A DNA stretch of 64,000 nucleotides. Origin: Pseudomonadota bacterium (GTDB lineage: Bacteria; Pseudomonadota; Gammaproteobacteria; Steroidobacterales; Steroidobacteraceae). Shown here one piece after another: positions 25,279 through 35,900 of the stretch. The stretch covers positions 55,501 to 119,500 of the forward strand of contig JAEWBG010000112.1 in assembly GCA_023391335.1 (NCBI GenBank), in the 5' to 3' direction. The notes under the pieces were generated by a model. That model did no database searches and was not told where the DNA came from. It was given only the letters and a program-made list of their open reading frames with translations. Both the position numbers and the translations under genes were made by a program. Numbering within the stretch: the first letter of the stretch is position 1; the number at the start of each line of letters is the position of its first letter.

Positions 25279-27630
25279 ATGTCAGAGTTCGATCTCACGC
25301 GCCGCGCATTCGTGCTGACTGCAACCGCGTTGCCGCTCGCGGCCAAAGCGGACTCAATCGTCTCGAGTTCGGGTTTCGTGCCAAAGCCGCTGTCGCTGTG
25401 GTATCGAAAACCCGCGGAGGAGTGGGTCGAAGCACTGCCGATCGGCAACGGCAGACTCGGCGCGATGGTATTTGGCGGACTATCGCTCGAGCGGCTGGCC
25501 TTGAACGAAGACACGTTCTTTGCGGGTGGGCCGTACAACCCGATCAATCCAGAAGCGAAGGGAGCGTTGCCAGAAGTCCGCAAACTGATCTTCGAAGGCA
25601 AGTATGCCGAGGCACAAGACTATGCGAACGCTCATGTAATGAGCCGGCCGTTGAAGCAGATGTCGTATCAGCCCATTGGTGATCTGTTGCTGAACACCTT
25701 TGGATTGGAGAACGTGTCTGACTACGTTCGCGAGTTGGATCTGGAAACGGCTGTAACACGAACGTTGTTTACGTCAGAGCAGACGAACTTCGTTCGCGAA
25801 GTATTTGCATCGGCACCCGATCAGCTCATCGTGATACGACTCAGCGCCGATCGTCCGCGCCGCATCCACACTGCGGTGTCCTTCACGACTCCCCAGAATG
25901 CGTCGATCCATCATGAGGGCGACGACACCTTGGTGATGTCGGGCATGGGGCCTGACGAAAATGGCGTGCAGGGGAAAATCAAGTTCACTTCGCGCGTCAA
26001 AGTCGTGCAACGCGGCGGATCGCGGTCATTGGGCGATGCGAGCATCAACATTGCCGGTGCCGACGAACTCGTCCTGTATGTGGCAATCGCAACGAACTAC
26101 AAGCGCTTCGACGATCTGTCCGGCGACCCAGATGCAATCACCGCCCAGCAGCTCAAGCAAGCGCAGCTCGGGTACGACGAACTCAAACGGCGCCACGTGA
26201 ATGATTACGCGAATCTGTTTGGTCGCGTCACGCTCGATCTGACGGGAAATGAAGCCGCTTTCGCGCCCACCGACGAACGCATCCGCAAGTCGGGGTATCG
26301 AGTAGATCCAGCGTTGTCCGCGCTTTATTTTCAGTACGGCCGTTACTTGCTGATCTCGAGTTCACGTCCCGGCACGCAGCCTGCGAACCTGCAAGGCATT
26401 TGGAACGAGCGTCCGCGTCCGCCGTGGGAAAGCAAGTGGACGATCAACATCAACACAGAGATGAATTATTGGCCGGTCGATGCTGCAGGTTTGTCCGAAT
26501 GCATCGAGCCGCTGCTGCGCATGACCCAAGATCTCGCGAAGACGGGCGCGATCATGGCGCGCGATATGTACGGCGCGCGCGGCTGGGTCGTTCATCACAA
26601 TACCGATGTGTGGCGTGCGGCCGGTCCCATCGATGGCGCACAATGGGGATTGTGGCCGATGGGCGGCGTATGGCTGCTGCAGAATTTGTGGGATCACTGG
26701 GAGTTCACCCGCGATCGAGCGTTCCTTGCAGAAATCTATCCGCTCATGAAAGGCGCGGCGGAATTTTTCTTCGACACATTGGCCGTCGATCCAAAAGACG
26801 GTTCGCTTGTAACGGTACCAACCCTCTCGCCCGAAAATATCCATCCATTCGGATCTTCGTTGTGCGCAGGTCCAGCGATGGATCGGCAACTGCTGCGCGA
26901 TCTATTCGATCATTGTGCTCAAGCCACCGAGATTCTGAAGCGCGATACGGAATTCAAGCAGCAATGCCAAGCGAAACGCGCCAAGCTGGCGCCTGATCGA
27001 ATCGGCAAAGCAGGTCAGCTACAGGAGTGGCTCGAAGACTGGGACATGGATGCACCAGAGCTGCGGCATCGTCACGTGTCTCATCTATATGGGTTGTATC
27101 CCTCGCAGCAAATCACGGTCGAGGACACGCCTGAGCTTGCGAAAGCGGCCCAACGTTCACTTGAAATTCGCGGCGACGAAGCCACCGGTTGGGCCATTGG
27201 CTGGCGTATCAATCTGTGGGCGCGGCTCGCGCAGGGCGATCATGCCCATGCAGTGTTGAAGATGCTGCTGGCGCCCGATCGAACGTACCCGAACATGTTC
27301 GATGCGCATCCGCCGTTCCAAATCGACGGCAACTTCGGCGGTGCGGCCGGCATCGCTGAAATGTTGTTGCAGTCTTACGGGAATCGAATTCATTTACTTC
27401 CCGCATTGCCGCGCGCATGGCCACATGGAAGTGTTACGGGCCTTCGAGCACGCGGTGGATTCGTCGTCGATATTCGTTGGTCGGGACGTGTGCTGGAACG
27501 CGCAACGGTGACGAGTCTGAAGGGTGAGCCTGCCGCATTGACGTACGGTAATCAGCACGCTGAACTGAAGCTCGGAGCAAATCAGCGTCAAACGTGGCGT
27601 TGGGAGAAGGGCAGCCTTCGAACTGAGTAG
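25279..27630 (+). CDS. GH95 alpha-L-fucosidase, Tat-exported
   Basis: A 783-residue GH95 enzyme, typically an inverting 1,2-alpha-L-fucosidase (some act as alpha-L-galactosidase), as used on the fucosyl cap of xyloglucan. A Tat signal is visible (LTRRAFVLTATALPLAA). Catalytic positions by analogy with Bifidobacterium AfcA are N390/N392 in ININTEMNYWP, E583 in QLQEWLEDWD and D683 in FQIDGNFGG. The N-terminal beta-sandwich starts at LWYRKPAEEWVEALPIGNGR. It is the second gene of the GH43-GH95 operon. Together with GH31 and GH42 it completes the enzyme set needed for the Fuc-Gal-Xyl side chain. Confidence 0.92.
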   Translation: MSEFDLTRRAFVLTATALPLAAKADSIVSSSGFVPKPLSLWYRKPAEEWVEALPIGNGRLGAMVFGGLSLERLALNEDTFFAGGPYNPINPEAKGALPEVRKLIFEGKYAEAQDYANAHVMSRPLKQMSYQPIGDLLLNTFGLENVSDYVRELDLETAVTRTLFTSEQTNFVREVFASAPDQLIVIRLSADRPRRIHTAVSFTTPQNASIHHEGDDTLVMSGMGPDENGVQGKIKFTSRVKVVQRGGSRSLGDASINIAGADELVLYVAIATNYKRFDDLSGDPDAITAQQLKQAQLGYDELKRRHVNDYANLFGRVTLDLTGNEAAFAPTDERIRKSGYRVDPALSALYFQYGRYLLISSSRPGTQPANLQGIWNERPRPPWESKWTININTEMNYWPVDAAGLSECIEPLLRMTQDLAKTGAIMARDMYGARGWVVHHNTDVWRAAGPIDGAQWGLWPMGGVWLLQNLWDHWEFTRDRAFLAEIYPLMKGAAEFFFDTLAVDPKDGSLVTVPTLSPENIHPFGSSLCAGPAMDRQLLRDLFDHCAQATEILKRDTEFKQQCQAKRAKLAPDRIGKAGQLQEWLEDWDMDAPELRHRHVSHLYGLYPSQQITVEDTPELAKAAQRSLEIRGDEATGWAIGWRINLWARLAQGDHAHAVLKMLLAPDRTYPNMFDAHPPFQIDGNFGGAAGIAEMLLQSYGNRIHLLPALPRAWPHGSVTGLRARGGFVVDIRWSGRVLERATVTSLKGEPAALTYGNQHAELKLGANQRQTWRWEKGSLRTE

Positions 27631-27803
27631 CTCGTTGCCTCAACAAGACAGGGGGCGTCATGACTGCGAAACGGCAATCGGCTGTTGTTGAGATGTCGCG
27701 GGTGCTATTCAACTTATCGTCCGCACGCGTTTAACATCGACTCGCCAATTGGTCCAAGCTTCCACATTCACGTCGTCCTGTCACATTGCCTGTCATTGAG
27801 CCG

Positions 27804-28328
27804 CTATTCATCTTCGACCCTGATGATGCCTTCCGGTGTATTGACAAATCTGAAGGGCTTGCTTCCCTTCTCCGGTATTAACGTGTTGTTCCACGTGAGT
27901 CCTAGCTTCTTGAGCAGTACGAAATAGTCATCCTCTGGGGGGCAGGCCGCGTTCAATACCGCGCGCACAAACTCTGCTGGAGGAAGATAATTATGACTGA
28001 CGACGTAGTGATAGATCAGATTAGGCGCGGCATAAAGCTGGCCCGTACTTGCTAACACGCGAATCTCAGCTGACCCGAGCAATAACTCCTCTCCATTTCG
28101 ACGGGCAATGTTCGAATCACGAGAGTGGCAAAATTCATATCGGTGAAGACCTCTCGTTTGGCCAACCGAAATCTTGCAGTAGTGCCACAGTCTTTCCACA
28201 AACTGCGGATCAGGTGACGCCGTTGGAAAGGCTATTCCTGGAGCAAGCCATCCGATGTTTTGAGCGGTCACCTCGGTGCTTTCCGCCGTTCCATAACTGT
28301 AGCTTGTGAGGTCGTTGAATCGCGTCAT
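27804..28328 (-). CDS. Candidate immunity protein of displaced RHS toxin tip
   Basis: A 174-residue protein starting at ATG 28326-28328; a longer frame from 28382 runs into the preceding toxin reading frame. No signal peptide or membrane segment is seen. The middle carries a regular pattern (GSAEIRVLASTGQLYAAPN then LIYHYVVSHNYLPPAEFVRA) that I have the impression of seeing in proteins next to polymorphic toxins, but I cannot name the family securely. Its start lies 7 bp after the reconstructed stop of the displaced RHS C-terminal fragment, the usual position of a cognate immunity gene. If the toxin is dead through frameshifts, this gene would be an orphan immunity gene that still protects against kin carrying the intact toxin. 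Confidence 0.6.
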   Translation of the reverse strand: MTRFNDLTSYSYGTAESTEVTAQNIGWLAPGIAFPTASPDPQFVERLWHYCKISVGQTRGLHRYEFCHSRDSNIARRNGEELLLGSAEIRVLASTGQLYAAPNLIYHYVVSHNYLPPAEFVRAVLNAACPPEDDYFVLLKKLGLTWNNTLIPEKGSKPFRFVNTPEGIIRVEDE

Positions 28329-28335
28329 GATGTAC

Positions 28336-29505
28336 TCACTGGAAAGGAGCAAGACACGCGCCGCTGTCGCAGAACGCACCAATGGTTGTACCTGGTCCGC
28401 GAAGCAGCTCGCTAATTTCGCTCGGCGTCATTCGGGTGATGTCGAGGACATTCACCCCCTCCAATTCGCCGAATGCGGCTCTATCGGCCTCGAAAAAAAC
28501 TCCGGTCGGCTCGTATCAGACCGGAAGGTTCACCATGCGCACCACTTAAAATATTCACAGGCCCGCCTCTCAACATGCCGCTGTTCACTGCGCCGGTGAA
28601 ATCACTGCCTACGACACGACGGGTTGCCGTAACAACAGTACCGCCCGAAGAATTCGTCTTACTGCTGATGATGGCGCCTAGTCTGCCTGTTCCCCTCGCG
28701 ACGTTAGCGGCGGTTGCCGTCCGAACGAGCTTCGAGGGTAAGCCCAGCAAGAGCGTGGGTACGATGGCGAGGGATCCGCCCGGGAAGGCTGACTCGTACG
28801 AAATGATCTCTCCTTGGTACGCGTCGAAAGGTCGTGAGAGCCCCCCGATCAACCTCGCGACGATATTCCCGCCGCTGTTAATTACATTTAAGCCTCCGTT
28901 CACAGTCAGAGACAAATAGGGCCCCAAGTCGGCGCGCGTTATTGGAAATGGTCCGGGGATGTACAGTGCATCCGAGAATCCTTGATTTGGCACTCCACCC
29001 ACCATCGTATCCGCCGTGCTCATACGACGATCGGTGTACGCGCGCTGCGGAGCGCCGCCATAGCACTGCACGCTGGTCGCGTACGCCTGCATCAACGGCA
29101 TCACGAATGCAGTAAAACTCGTGCCGTCCGCGTTTGTTGTTCCCGGTACGTATTGCCCCGGAGCGAAGGGCGACTGTCGCTGTAGCAATTCCAAAGCGGA
29201 GTGGGCGAACTCGATTGCGGAAGCGGCCCAGATGGACGATCGAACCCACTTGGATCGGTGAGGGTCAGAGGATTGTTGCGAACGTACGCGTAGCGATTGA
29301 AGTCCTGCGTGTTAGTCGCATCCGGCACGAACGGATCAGGGGAGAGGAACGTGCCGCTCAGTGCATCTTGCACGCGGCCGTTCATGTGATTGAGTCCCAT
29401 CGAACCCAGTGCAGTCTGGTACGTGTAGCTACTTTGCCCGTCAACCCCGATACCCCGACCTGGCACGTTAGAGCCCTCGAAAGGTACGAACGTACGTCCC
29501 GGCAC
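28336..29505 (-). pseudogene. Displaced RHS C-terminal toxin tip with two frameshifts
   Basis: This is a headless copy of the RHS core end plus a different toxin tail. From about 29429 downward it repeats the intact RHS gene (GSMGLNHMNGRVQDAL, then FLSPDPFVPDATN and TLTDPSGFD). Near 29173-29177 one G is missing relative to the intact copy (GACTGTCG against GACTGGTCG), shifting the frame after LWNCY. The tail then reads on to a run of seven A (28493-28499, T on the coding strand), where it hits a stop. With six A it continues for about 50 residues (ADRSFFEADRAAFGELEG, later TRMTPSEISELL) to a TGA at 28336-28338. The tail therefore has VNILSGAHGEPSG followed by that C-terminus. Residues encoded above 29429 have no match in the intact RHS gene. 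Confidence 0.75.
28991..29429. repeat. Direct repeat, copy A (RHS core end)
   Basis: About 439 bp, highly similar to 30601-31040 and in the same orientation. It encodes the end of the RHS core and the conserved pre-toxin segment up to STADTMVGGVP, after which the two toxin tails diverge completely. It is one base shorter than copy B because of the frameshift. It would serve as the crossover region for exchanging toxin tips. Confidence 0.8.
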
Positions 29506-29570
29506 CTTTAGTACGCAGTGAAACGACGATCCTTGGAAGTCTATTTCTGGGGCAAGCCATGCGTTCTGTT

Positions 29571-29584
29571 CAGGCTGAAGCCTG
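29571..29584. other. Short palindrome between RHS tip and zinc-ribbon gene
   Basis: CAGGCT-GA-AGCCTG is a 6-bp inverted repeat in the gap 29506-29629, downstream of the zinc-ribbon gene on the minus strand. It could be part of a transcription stop for the RHS operon, but no T-run is present. Nothing else was recognised in the gap. Confidence 0.25.
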
Positions 29585-29629
29585 TCTGAGTCGCTAGACG
29601 ACTACCGCGAACGGGCTCGATGGATCTTC

Positions 29630-29989
29630 TTATTTGGTTTCTCTATTCGCCTTTACAGCATCAACAACGAGCTGATCCACCAACGATGGATCGTCTGTTT
29701 GTAACACGGGCTTATCAGAACAACACCGCGTTGGCTCATGCTTCGGTTCCGCAGGGTCCTGGCCTGTCGCGTGAGCTGACGTCATCAGCATTGTGTTGGC
29801 CGTTCCGCAGTAGTCGCACCTCATCCATCTTTCTACTCGCGAGCCGTTCCAAATTGATACATCCGAAACCTTCAGAATGCCCAGCCCGCAGTTCGGGCAC
29901 ACAACTCGAGCGCTCGGATCGTTCGCCAAAGTACGACCGGCCTCTAGCCACGCAGCGATAGATTGGGACGTCTTTCCTGTCTCGCCCAT
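29630..29989 (-). CDS. Small zinc-ribbon protein, candidate immunity protein of the intact RHS toxin
   Basis: A 119-residue cytoplasmic-looking protein with two CxxC knuckles, CPNC and CDYC, about 25 residues apart, which probably bind one zinc. The N-terminal segment SIAAWLEAGRTLANDPSA precedes the ribbon and a polar tail follows. ATG 29987-29989 lies 2 bp after the RHS stop (29992-29994), so translation is probably coupled. That position is standard for an RHS cognate immunity gene. Some zinc-ribbon proteins are instead nucleic-acid-binding adaptors, so immunity is inferred from context only. Confidence 0.6.
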   Translation of the reverse strand: MGETGKTSQSIAAWLEAGRTLANDPSARVVCPNCGLGILKVSDVSIWNGSRVERWMRCDYCGTANTMLMTSAHATGQDPAEPKHEPTRCCSDKPVLQTDDPSLVDQLVVDAVKANRETK

Positions 29990-29991
29990 GA

Positions 29992-32900
29992 TCAAGGTCC
30001 CAGAATGTAATCACCAACCCGCTGGGCAAATTGGAATGCAGCCTGTGTTGCCTCGGAGGCGTACGCCCCCGCCTCAGCATAGCCCAGCGTACCACTCCGT
30101 AGCCGAAACAGCTCTTGTGCCAAGGTTCGAGCGAGTTCCAGGTTGGAGGCGAATGCCCGAGGGCCGAGAATGAAACCATTCAGCTGTCCCAATGTCATTG
30201 CTTGGCCATAGGTGAATCCGGGCTCGTACTGTATTAGACGCCCGCCGATCGTGACTGTCAGCGATCGGCCTTCCGCTTGAGCCGCGCGTATCGCGGCAAA
30301 CTCGGATGAATTCAATATTCCTCTCGCTTCCAAAGCGAGCGCTGATTCAGCCGCCGTAAATCCCCTGAGCATCAGCGATGATCTAAAGAGCAGTCCTCGC
30401 CCTACGCTGGACAATCTAGAAAGACCTCCTGCACCTTTCAAACCGCCCGGCACCATGTACACCAACGCATAGTCCCTGGTTGCGCCCCTCCATTGTTCCG
30501 GTGTGCACCGAAACTGAGGGAGTCCGTCGTCCGCCATACACTTGAAGAAGTTGAGAGCGAACAGATGCCACATGAAGCTCTGCTCCGGGGCTTCTGCAGG
30601 CACCCCGCCCACCATCGTATCCGCAGTGCTCATGTGACGATCGCTGGGCACACTCGAGGCAAATCCGCCATAGCACTGCACACTAGTTGCATACGCTTGC
30701 ATCAACGGCATCACGAACGCAGTAGAACTCGTGCCATCTGCGTTTGTTGTTCCAGGGACGTATTGCCCCGGACCGAACGGTGACTGGTCGGTGTAGCAAT
30801 TCCAGAGCGGCGTGGGCGAACTTGATGGTGGACGTGGTGCGGACGGAGGATCGAACCCGCTCGGATCGGTGAGCGTGAGCGGATTGTTTCGCACGTACGC
30901 GTAGCGATTGAAGTCCTGCGTGTTGGTGGCGTCAGGTACGAACGGATCGGGCGAGAGGAACGTGCCACTCAATGCATCCTGGACGCGACCGTTCATATGA
31001 TTGAGGCCCATCGAACCCAGTGCAGTCTGGTACGTGTAGCCTTGCAGCGTGATCTGCTCAAGCGAATTGCGTTCGCTATCGGAGATGCGGCTGACCCAAT
31101 CAGTTGCACTGCGTCGCGTGCCAAAGGCGGTAAATGATGCGAGCGCAGTGACCGCGCCAGATGCGTTTGTGATTGCGTCGATACTTCCCTGGTGGTCTGT
31201 GTACGCGTAGCGAAGTACCTGCCCAGCGCTGGATCTTTCATACAAGGCGACTGCGCCCGCGCCGGTTGGGATCGTATGTCGGTAGCGTGTGCCTGCACTC
31301 GTGACGACTTTTTCTAGAAACGGACCGATGTAGTACGTCGTCTCTGAGCGTGATGCGGCGCTGTCTTGATACTGCGTCTTCCAACGTTGGCGCCCAGGTC
31401 CGTAGGCGAATTGCACGACTTGAGTTCCAGCCGTGATGCTGACTGGATAGTTGCCGCTGTCCCAGATCACCGTGTAGTCGACGGGCGCAGTGTCTGTTAG
31501 ATCGGTTCGAGTTTTGATCCGGCCGTCGGGGTAGTAATCGAGACCCAAGTTCTGCGTGACGTTGGTACCGGTGCGGACCTGCACCGAATCGAGCCTCTGA
31601 AGTTGGTCGTTTGGATTCGTGTCGTAGTGGAAGTCCTCGGTGAGCAAGCGCCGATTCTGTTGGCGTTGTGTGACGTTGCCCGCAGGGTCGTACAAAAATC
31701 CTGAGTTCTGCACGGACGTCTCATCAGCCGTCGTGCCACTCAACAACTTCCCGAGTCGACCGTTGACTTGATCGATCGTGCTCTTCGTGATGATTCCGTT
31801 GCCCAACGTCTCTTGCGTCACTTGCGCACGAGCGTTGATCGCATCCATCTTCCAATACGACGCCGAGGTTTGCGCGTCTTTGATGGAATTCAGCGTCCCG
31901 CACAAGTAGTCGAACTGCAGCTTCAGGCGATAGCCGGCAGTCGTCGTCGGATATTCCAGCGTTTGCAACAGACCCAGGTCACTGTCGTACCGATAGTCGT
32001 ACGCGTACGCGCCGTCTCCTGGGATGTTGATCGTCGTGGTGTAGGGCCGACCGAGCGAATCGTAGGTGTAGACCTCGGAATAGACGCTACTCGACTGAGT
32101 CGAGCTCACACTCTGTAAGCGGCCGATGTTCGTGGCGTTGGAATCGTTGCCCCAGATCCAGTCGAACGTTGTCCCAGGTGCGCCGGTTGCGGCTGGTTCG
32201 ATGATCTTTTTCAGTCTCGAGAGCAGGTCGTACTGAGCGCTGAAGAGCTTGCCTTTGGAATCGGACCACTGCACGACCTCGCCAAGAGAATTGTAAGTGC
32301 GTGAGCTATTGGGTGCGCTTGCATAGTCGATCGAATTCTTGGAACCCGAGTCGAAAGACGCAGTTTGGAAGACACCTGCACCATAGTCATAGTGCGCCCA
32401 GAACAGTGTCGTCGTGGAATCAGTGACGCTGATGAGACTGCCTGCGGGGTCATAGTCGAAGACCTGCTGATAGCCATTCGCGTCCTGCGATGTGCGAAGC
32501 CAACCGTTGACATCGTAAGTATGCGTTTTCGGGCTGCCGAGAGCATCGGTGATCGTTCGGGTGAGGCCGTCGTAGCTGACAATGGTTTTCGCGGGAGTGC
32601 TGTCCGTTTCACTTCGCGGCGCGCCGGATTCCAAGATTCGCCCAAAATCATCAAATCTGTTTTGGACCCAATATGCTGTGCAACTGCCCGTGGCGCTCGA
32701 GGTTGCGCAAGGGATGTTCTGCTTATCTACGCGGCCTCGCGAGTCATACTGAGTTTCGCGCCATTGATAAAGTCCTGTGCTCTCGGGGAGCTTCGTCCGC
32801 ACGACGATGGGACGCTCGAACTGATCGAGATAGGTGATTTGCTGCGAGAGCGTGACGCCGTTCGCGGTGCTGTCAGTTGCAGTCACTGTCGTTTGATGCC

Positions 32901-35900
32901 GCGTGTTTACGCATGCACCTGAGCAGGCTGCATAGGTCACATCAAGTCGAGTCTGATCGGGACGCAACTCTTGCTTGAGCCGACCGAAGGTATCGTACTT
33001 CCACTCGGTTTTGAGTTCTCGGGTCGCGGTACTGTTCGGATCCCAAAGTGTCTTAGGTGCCCCGTAATCGAAGTTGTAGTCGATGCGAGTTACTTCGTTC
33101 AAAGCGTTCGTGAGCGTTGACGGATAGATTCCGTACGTACCCCAGTCCACGGCGGTGACGCGACTCGTCATCGCAGATCCGTCTGGATTAGTACCCGTTA
33201 CAGTCAAGCGATTTACGTTGCTGAAGGAGTCGAATCCGAATTCTGTCGTGACCTTGTACTTCGGATCGTCAGGCGCATCTGTACGCGTGCGATTGCGACA
33301 CTTCAGCGGATCATCTTCGACGAAGCGAGCACTGAGCGTTACGACCGTTGAGCCAGCGTGCGATTGCTCGCGTTTGATGGAATAGGGTAGTCCTATACAC
33401 CAATTGGTCGTGTCAACAGGTTGATAGGTGTTCGTGAACGTCGTCGTCCACGTCTCTTGCGATCGCATGTCCTTAGCGATACGAGTAAATCCAGATAGAT
33501 TGCCGTACGTCGCATTGTTTCCACTGTATTCGAAAGTGGAGTCCACCCGTGCAAGTGGATCGCCTAAATGAGTTCCATCCACAGTGAAAGTGTCAGCTAC
33601 AGAATTCGACACGTACACGAAAAAACGCTGTCGTCCCACGCCACTGTCGAGAGCGACGCTGGAGTTCGTATTCTTGATCTTGCTAACCAGCGTCGTACCA
33701 TTCGGTTGGTACGTCGAGCGCTCACTCATCATCCCGGCGAGCGGAAAGAGCTGATCGAAATAAGTGTTGACGCTGAAAGGTGTCCGCAGATCGAACTCCG
33801 TGATGCGTTCGAATCCGGCAGAGCTCTGTCTGTCCTTGTTGAGACGCGCTCCAGCGTAGGTATAACGCTTGCTGTAGCTTCCACCGATGCCATCTGAGAT
33901 GGTTACTTGTCCCACGACAATGATTGGGTTCGCGACGTCTTGCAGCGGTAATTGAGTCTGCGTGCTGCCGGGGGAGTAGTTACTTTGGGCGGTGGAGACG
34001 TAACCGATGGTATCCACAACGCCATATCCGTCGGTCACCGTAGTCAGTAAATCCGGAACGTTCAGCACGAAGGCTGGCAACGAGCCACTCGAGTTGCGCG
34101 TGAAGAAGCTGATCGCATAAGGCGCGGCGTTGTCGACTTTTAGGATGTCCTCCGTGCCGTCACCGTCTTGATCCGTAGCGAGATAGGTTGAGGTGGAGCT
34201 GTACGGAATCGCGGTGGATTCAAGTGCCGAGAACCCAGTGCCTGTGGATCGATAGACGCCCAAGGTCCCACCGTTATTGACCAACACGTCGGTCTTACCG
34301 TCACGGTCCCAATCCATTGTCAGCACTGCGGTCCCTGGCACAGAGACAGTGGTGTCAGACGTGTCTTTGCACTTTGCCACGTACACTGTCGTTCCAGCCA
34401 AGCGATCCGTGCATGCATCGCCATTAAAGTTCACGCCGACGTTGGCTTGCACAGGCGCCCACGATCCCGTACCGAGCGACAGGGCGGTTCCATTCGACAC
34501 GAGCGATAAGGCATAGATCGATGGCGGACCCACACCGGTGGGCGGCACGACAGCGACGGCGGCCAGATCCTGTTTGCCATCGCCGTCTACATCTAATCTC
34601 CGCAATCCAAAGCCTGTCTGTCGCGCATACAAAGCGCCTGCATGCCAAGTGCCGAACGCGTTGGTGCCACTTAGCTGAATGGCGAATGTCGCTGTCGTTG
34701 AGAATGTCGGAACAGTGCTGGCAGGTACAGAGACGTTCAGTCGGATGTAGACGTTATAGGAGCTGTCCATCCAGACCAGATCCATTAAACCATCGCCGTT
34801 CACGTCAGCAACAAGACGGGTGATCGCACTGGGCACGGGCGCATTCGTTGCCTGGCCTGAGAAGGATGTGCCGTTCAACGTGTAGTACCACCACGTTCCG
34901 CCCACATCGATTAAAAAGCCGTCGGCGGGGCCTGGCATGAAGCGATCGACGACATAGGTCGAGGCAGTAGGCGCGGCAATCGGAGGGGAATACCCCGTTG
35001 CATTCGCCAGCAACACGTATCGAGTGCCGCTCGCGGTGTAAATGACGTCTTGACGCCCGTCGCCGTTAAGATCAAAGAATGCTTCGCTCACCGTGCCGCT
35101 GCTGCTCGCGCCCGCACGAACAGTCGCGTTCACGTTTTGTCCGTTTTGATAGCCGAACACGGTGGGGGTCAAACAATCGCTCGCTGCGTCATCTGCGCAC
35201 TCCTGGATCTGTTTGAGGCGCGTAAGCCCTGTCTGTGGTGCTGGTTCCGGCGTCAACACATATCGTTTCACTGTGCGCGCGGTACCTCCCGCTGCGCTCT
35301 TGATCGTAATGCCTGTCAACAGACTGCGATTTTCTACTCGAAATCCCGCTACGAATCCCAGTTGGGAGTCCTTGTCAGTACGCGTGGATGAGTACGCAAA
35401 CTCAGCCGAGTACAAGTACGAAGTGCTGCCTGCCGAAGTGGGTGCCCACGAAATTTTCGACGGCACAGCGTGACCATTCGCGTTGTTGTACGTCACTGTC
35501 AGCAGTGCATTGCCGTCGCGATCGGAAATCTTGTCGAGCTTCCACCGCAATGGAGTTGTCGCAGACATCGGGAACACGCGCGAGTCGGTCGTGAGACCGT
35601 ACTCGTAAGTAAGGCCTTCTTTCGAACGCGCGGTGAAATAGGCGGGCCCATTCCCCGACGCCCCATACGATGTAATCAGAGAGAAATCGGCGATCTCGGT
35701 CTGATAAGTGGCGCCGTCCAAACCGTAACTTGAATCGGCACTCGTGACTTGCAGACGATTGCCGTTCAGACAGAAGCGATCTGACATCGTCAAACCGACA
35801 GCTGCAGCCACGCCATCTTGCCCAACCGTTTTCGCGCAGCGTTCGATCGAGGGCAGACCTGAGAGTGACCAACCAACACCCACTACGCCATTTTCAGCTT

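Noticed and set aside
27631..27803. Possible small gene between GH95 and the immunity gene
   Set aside because: No frame with a start, ribosome site and plausible composition; probably the end of the glycan locus and start of the island.
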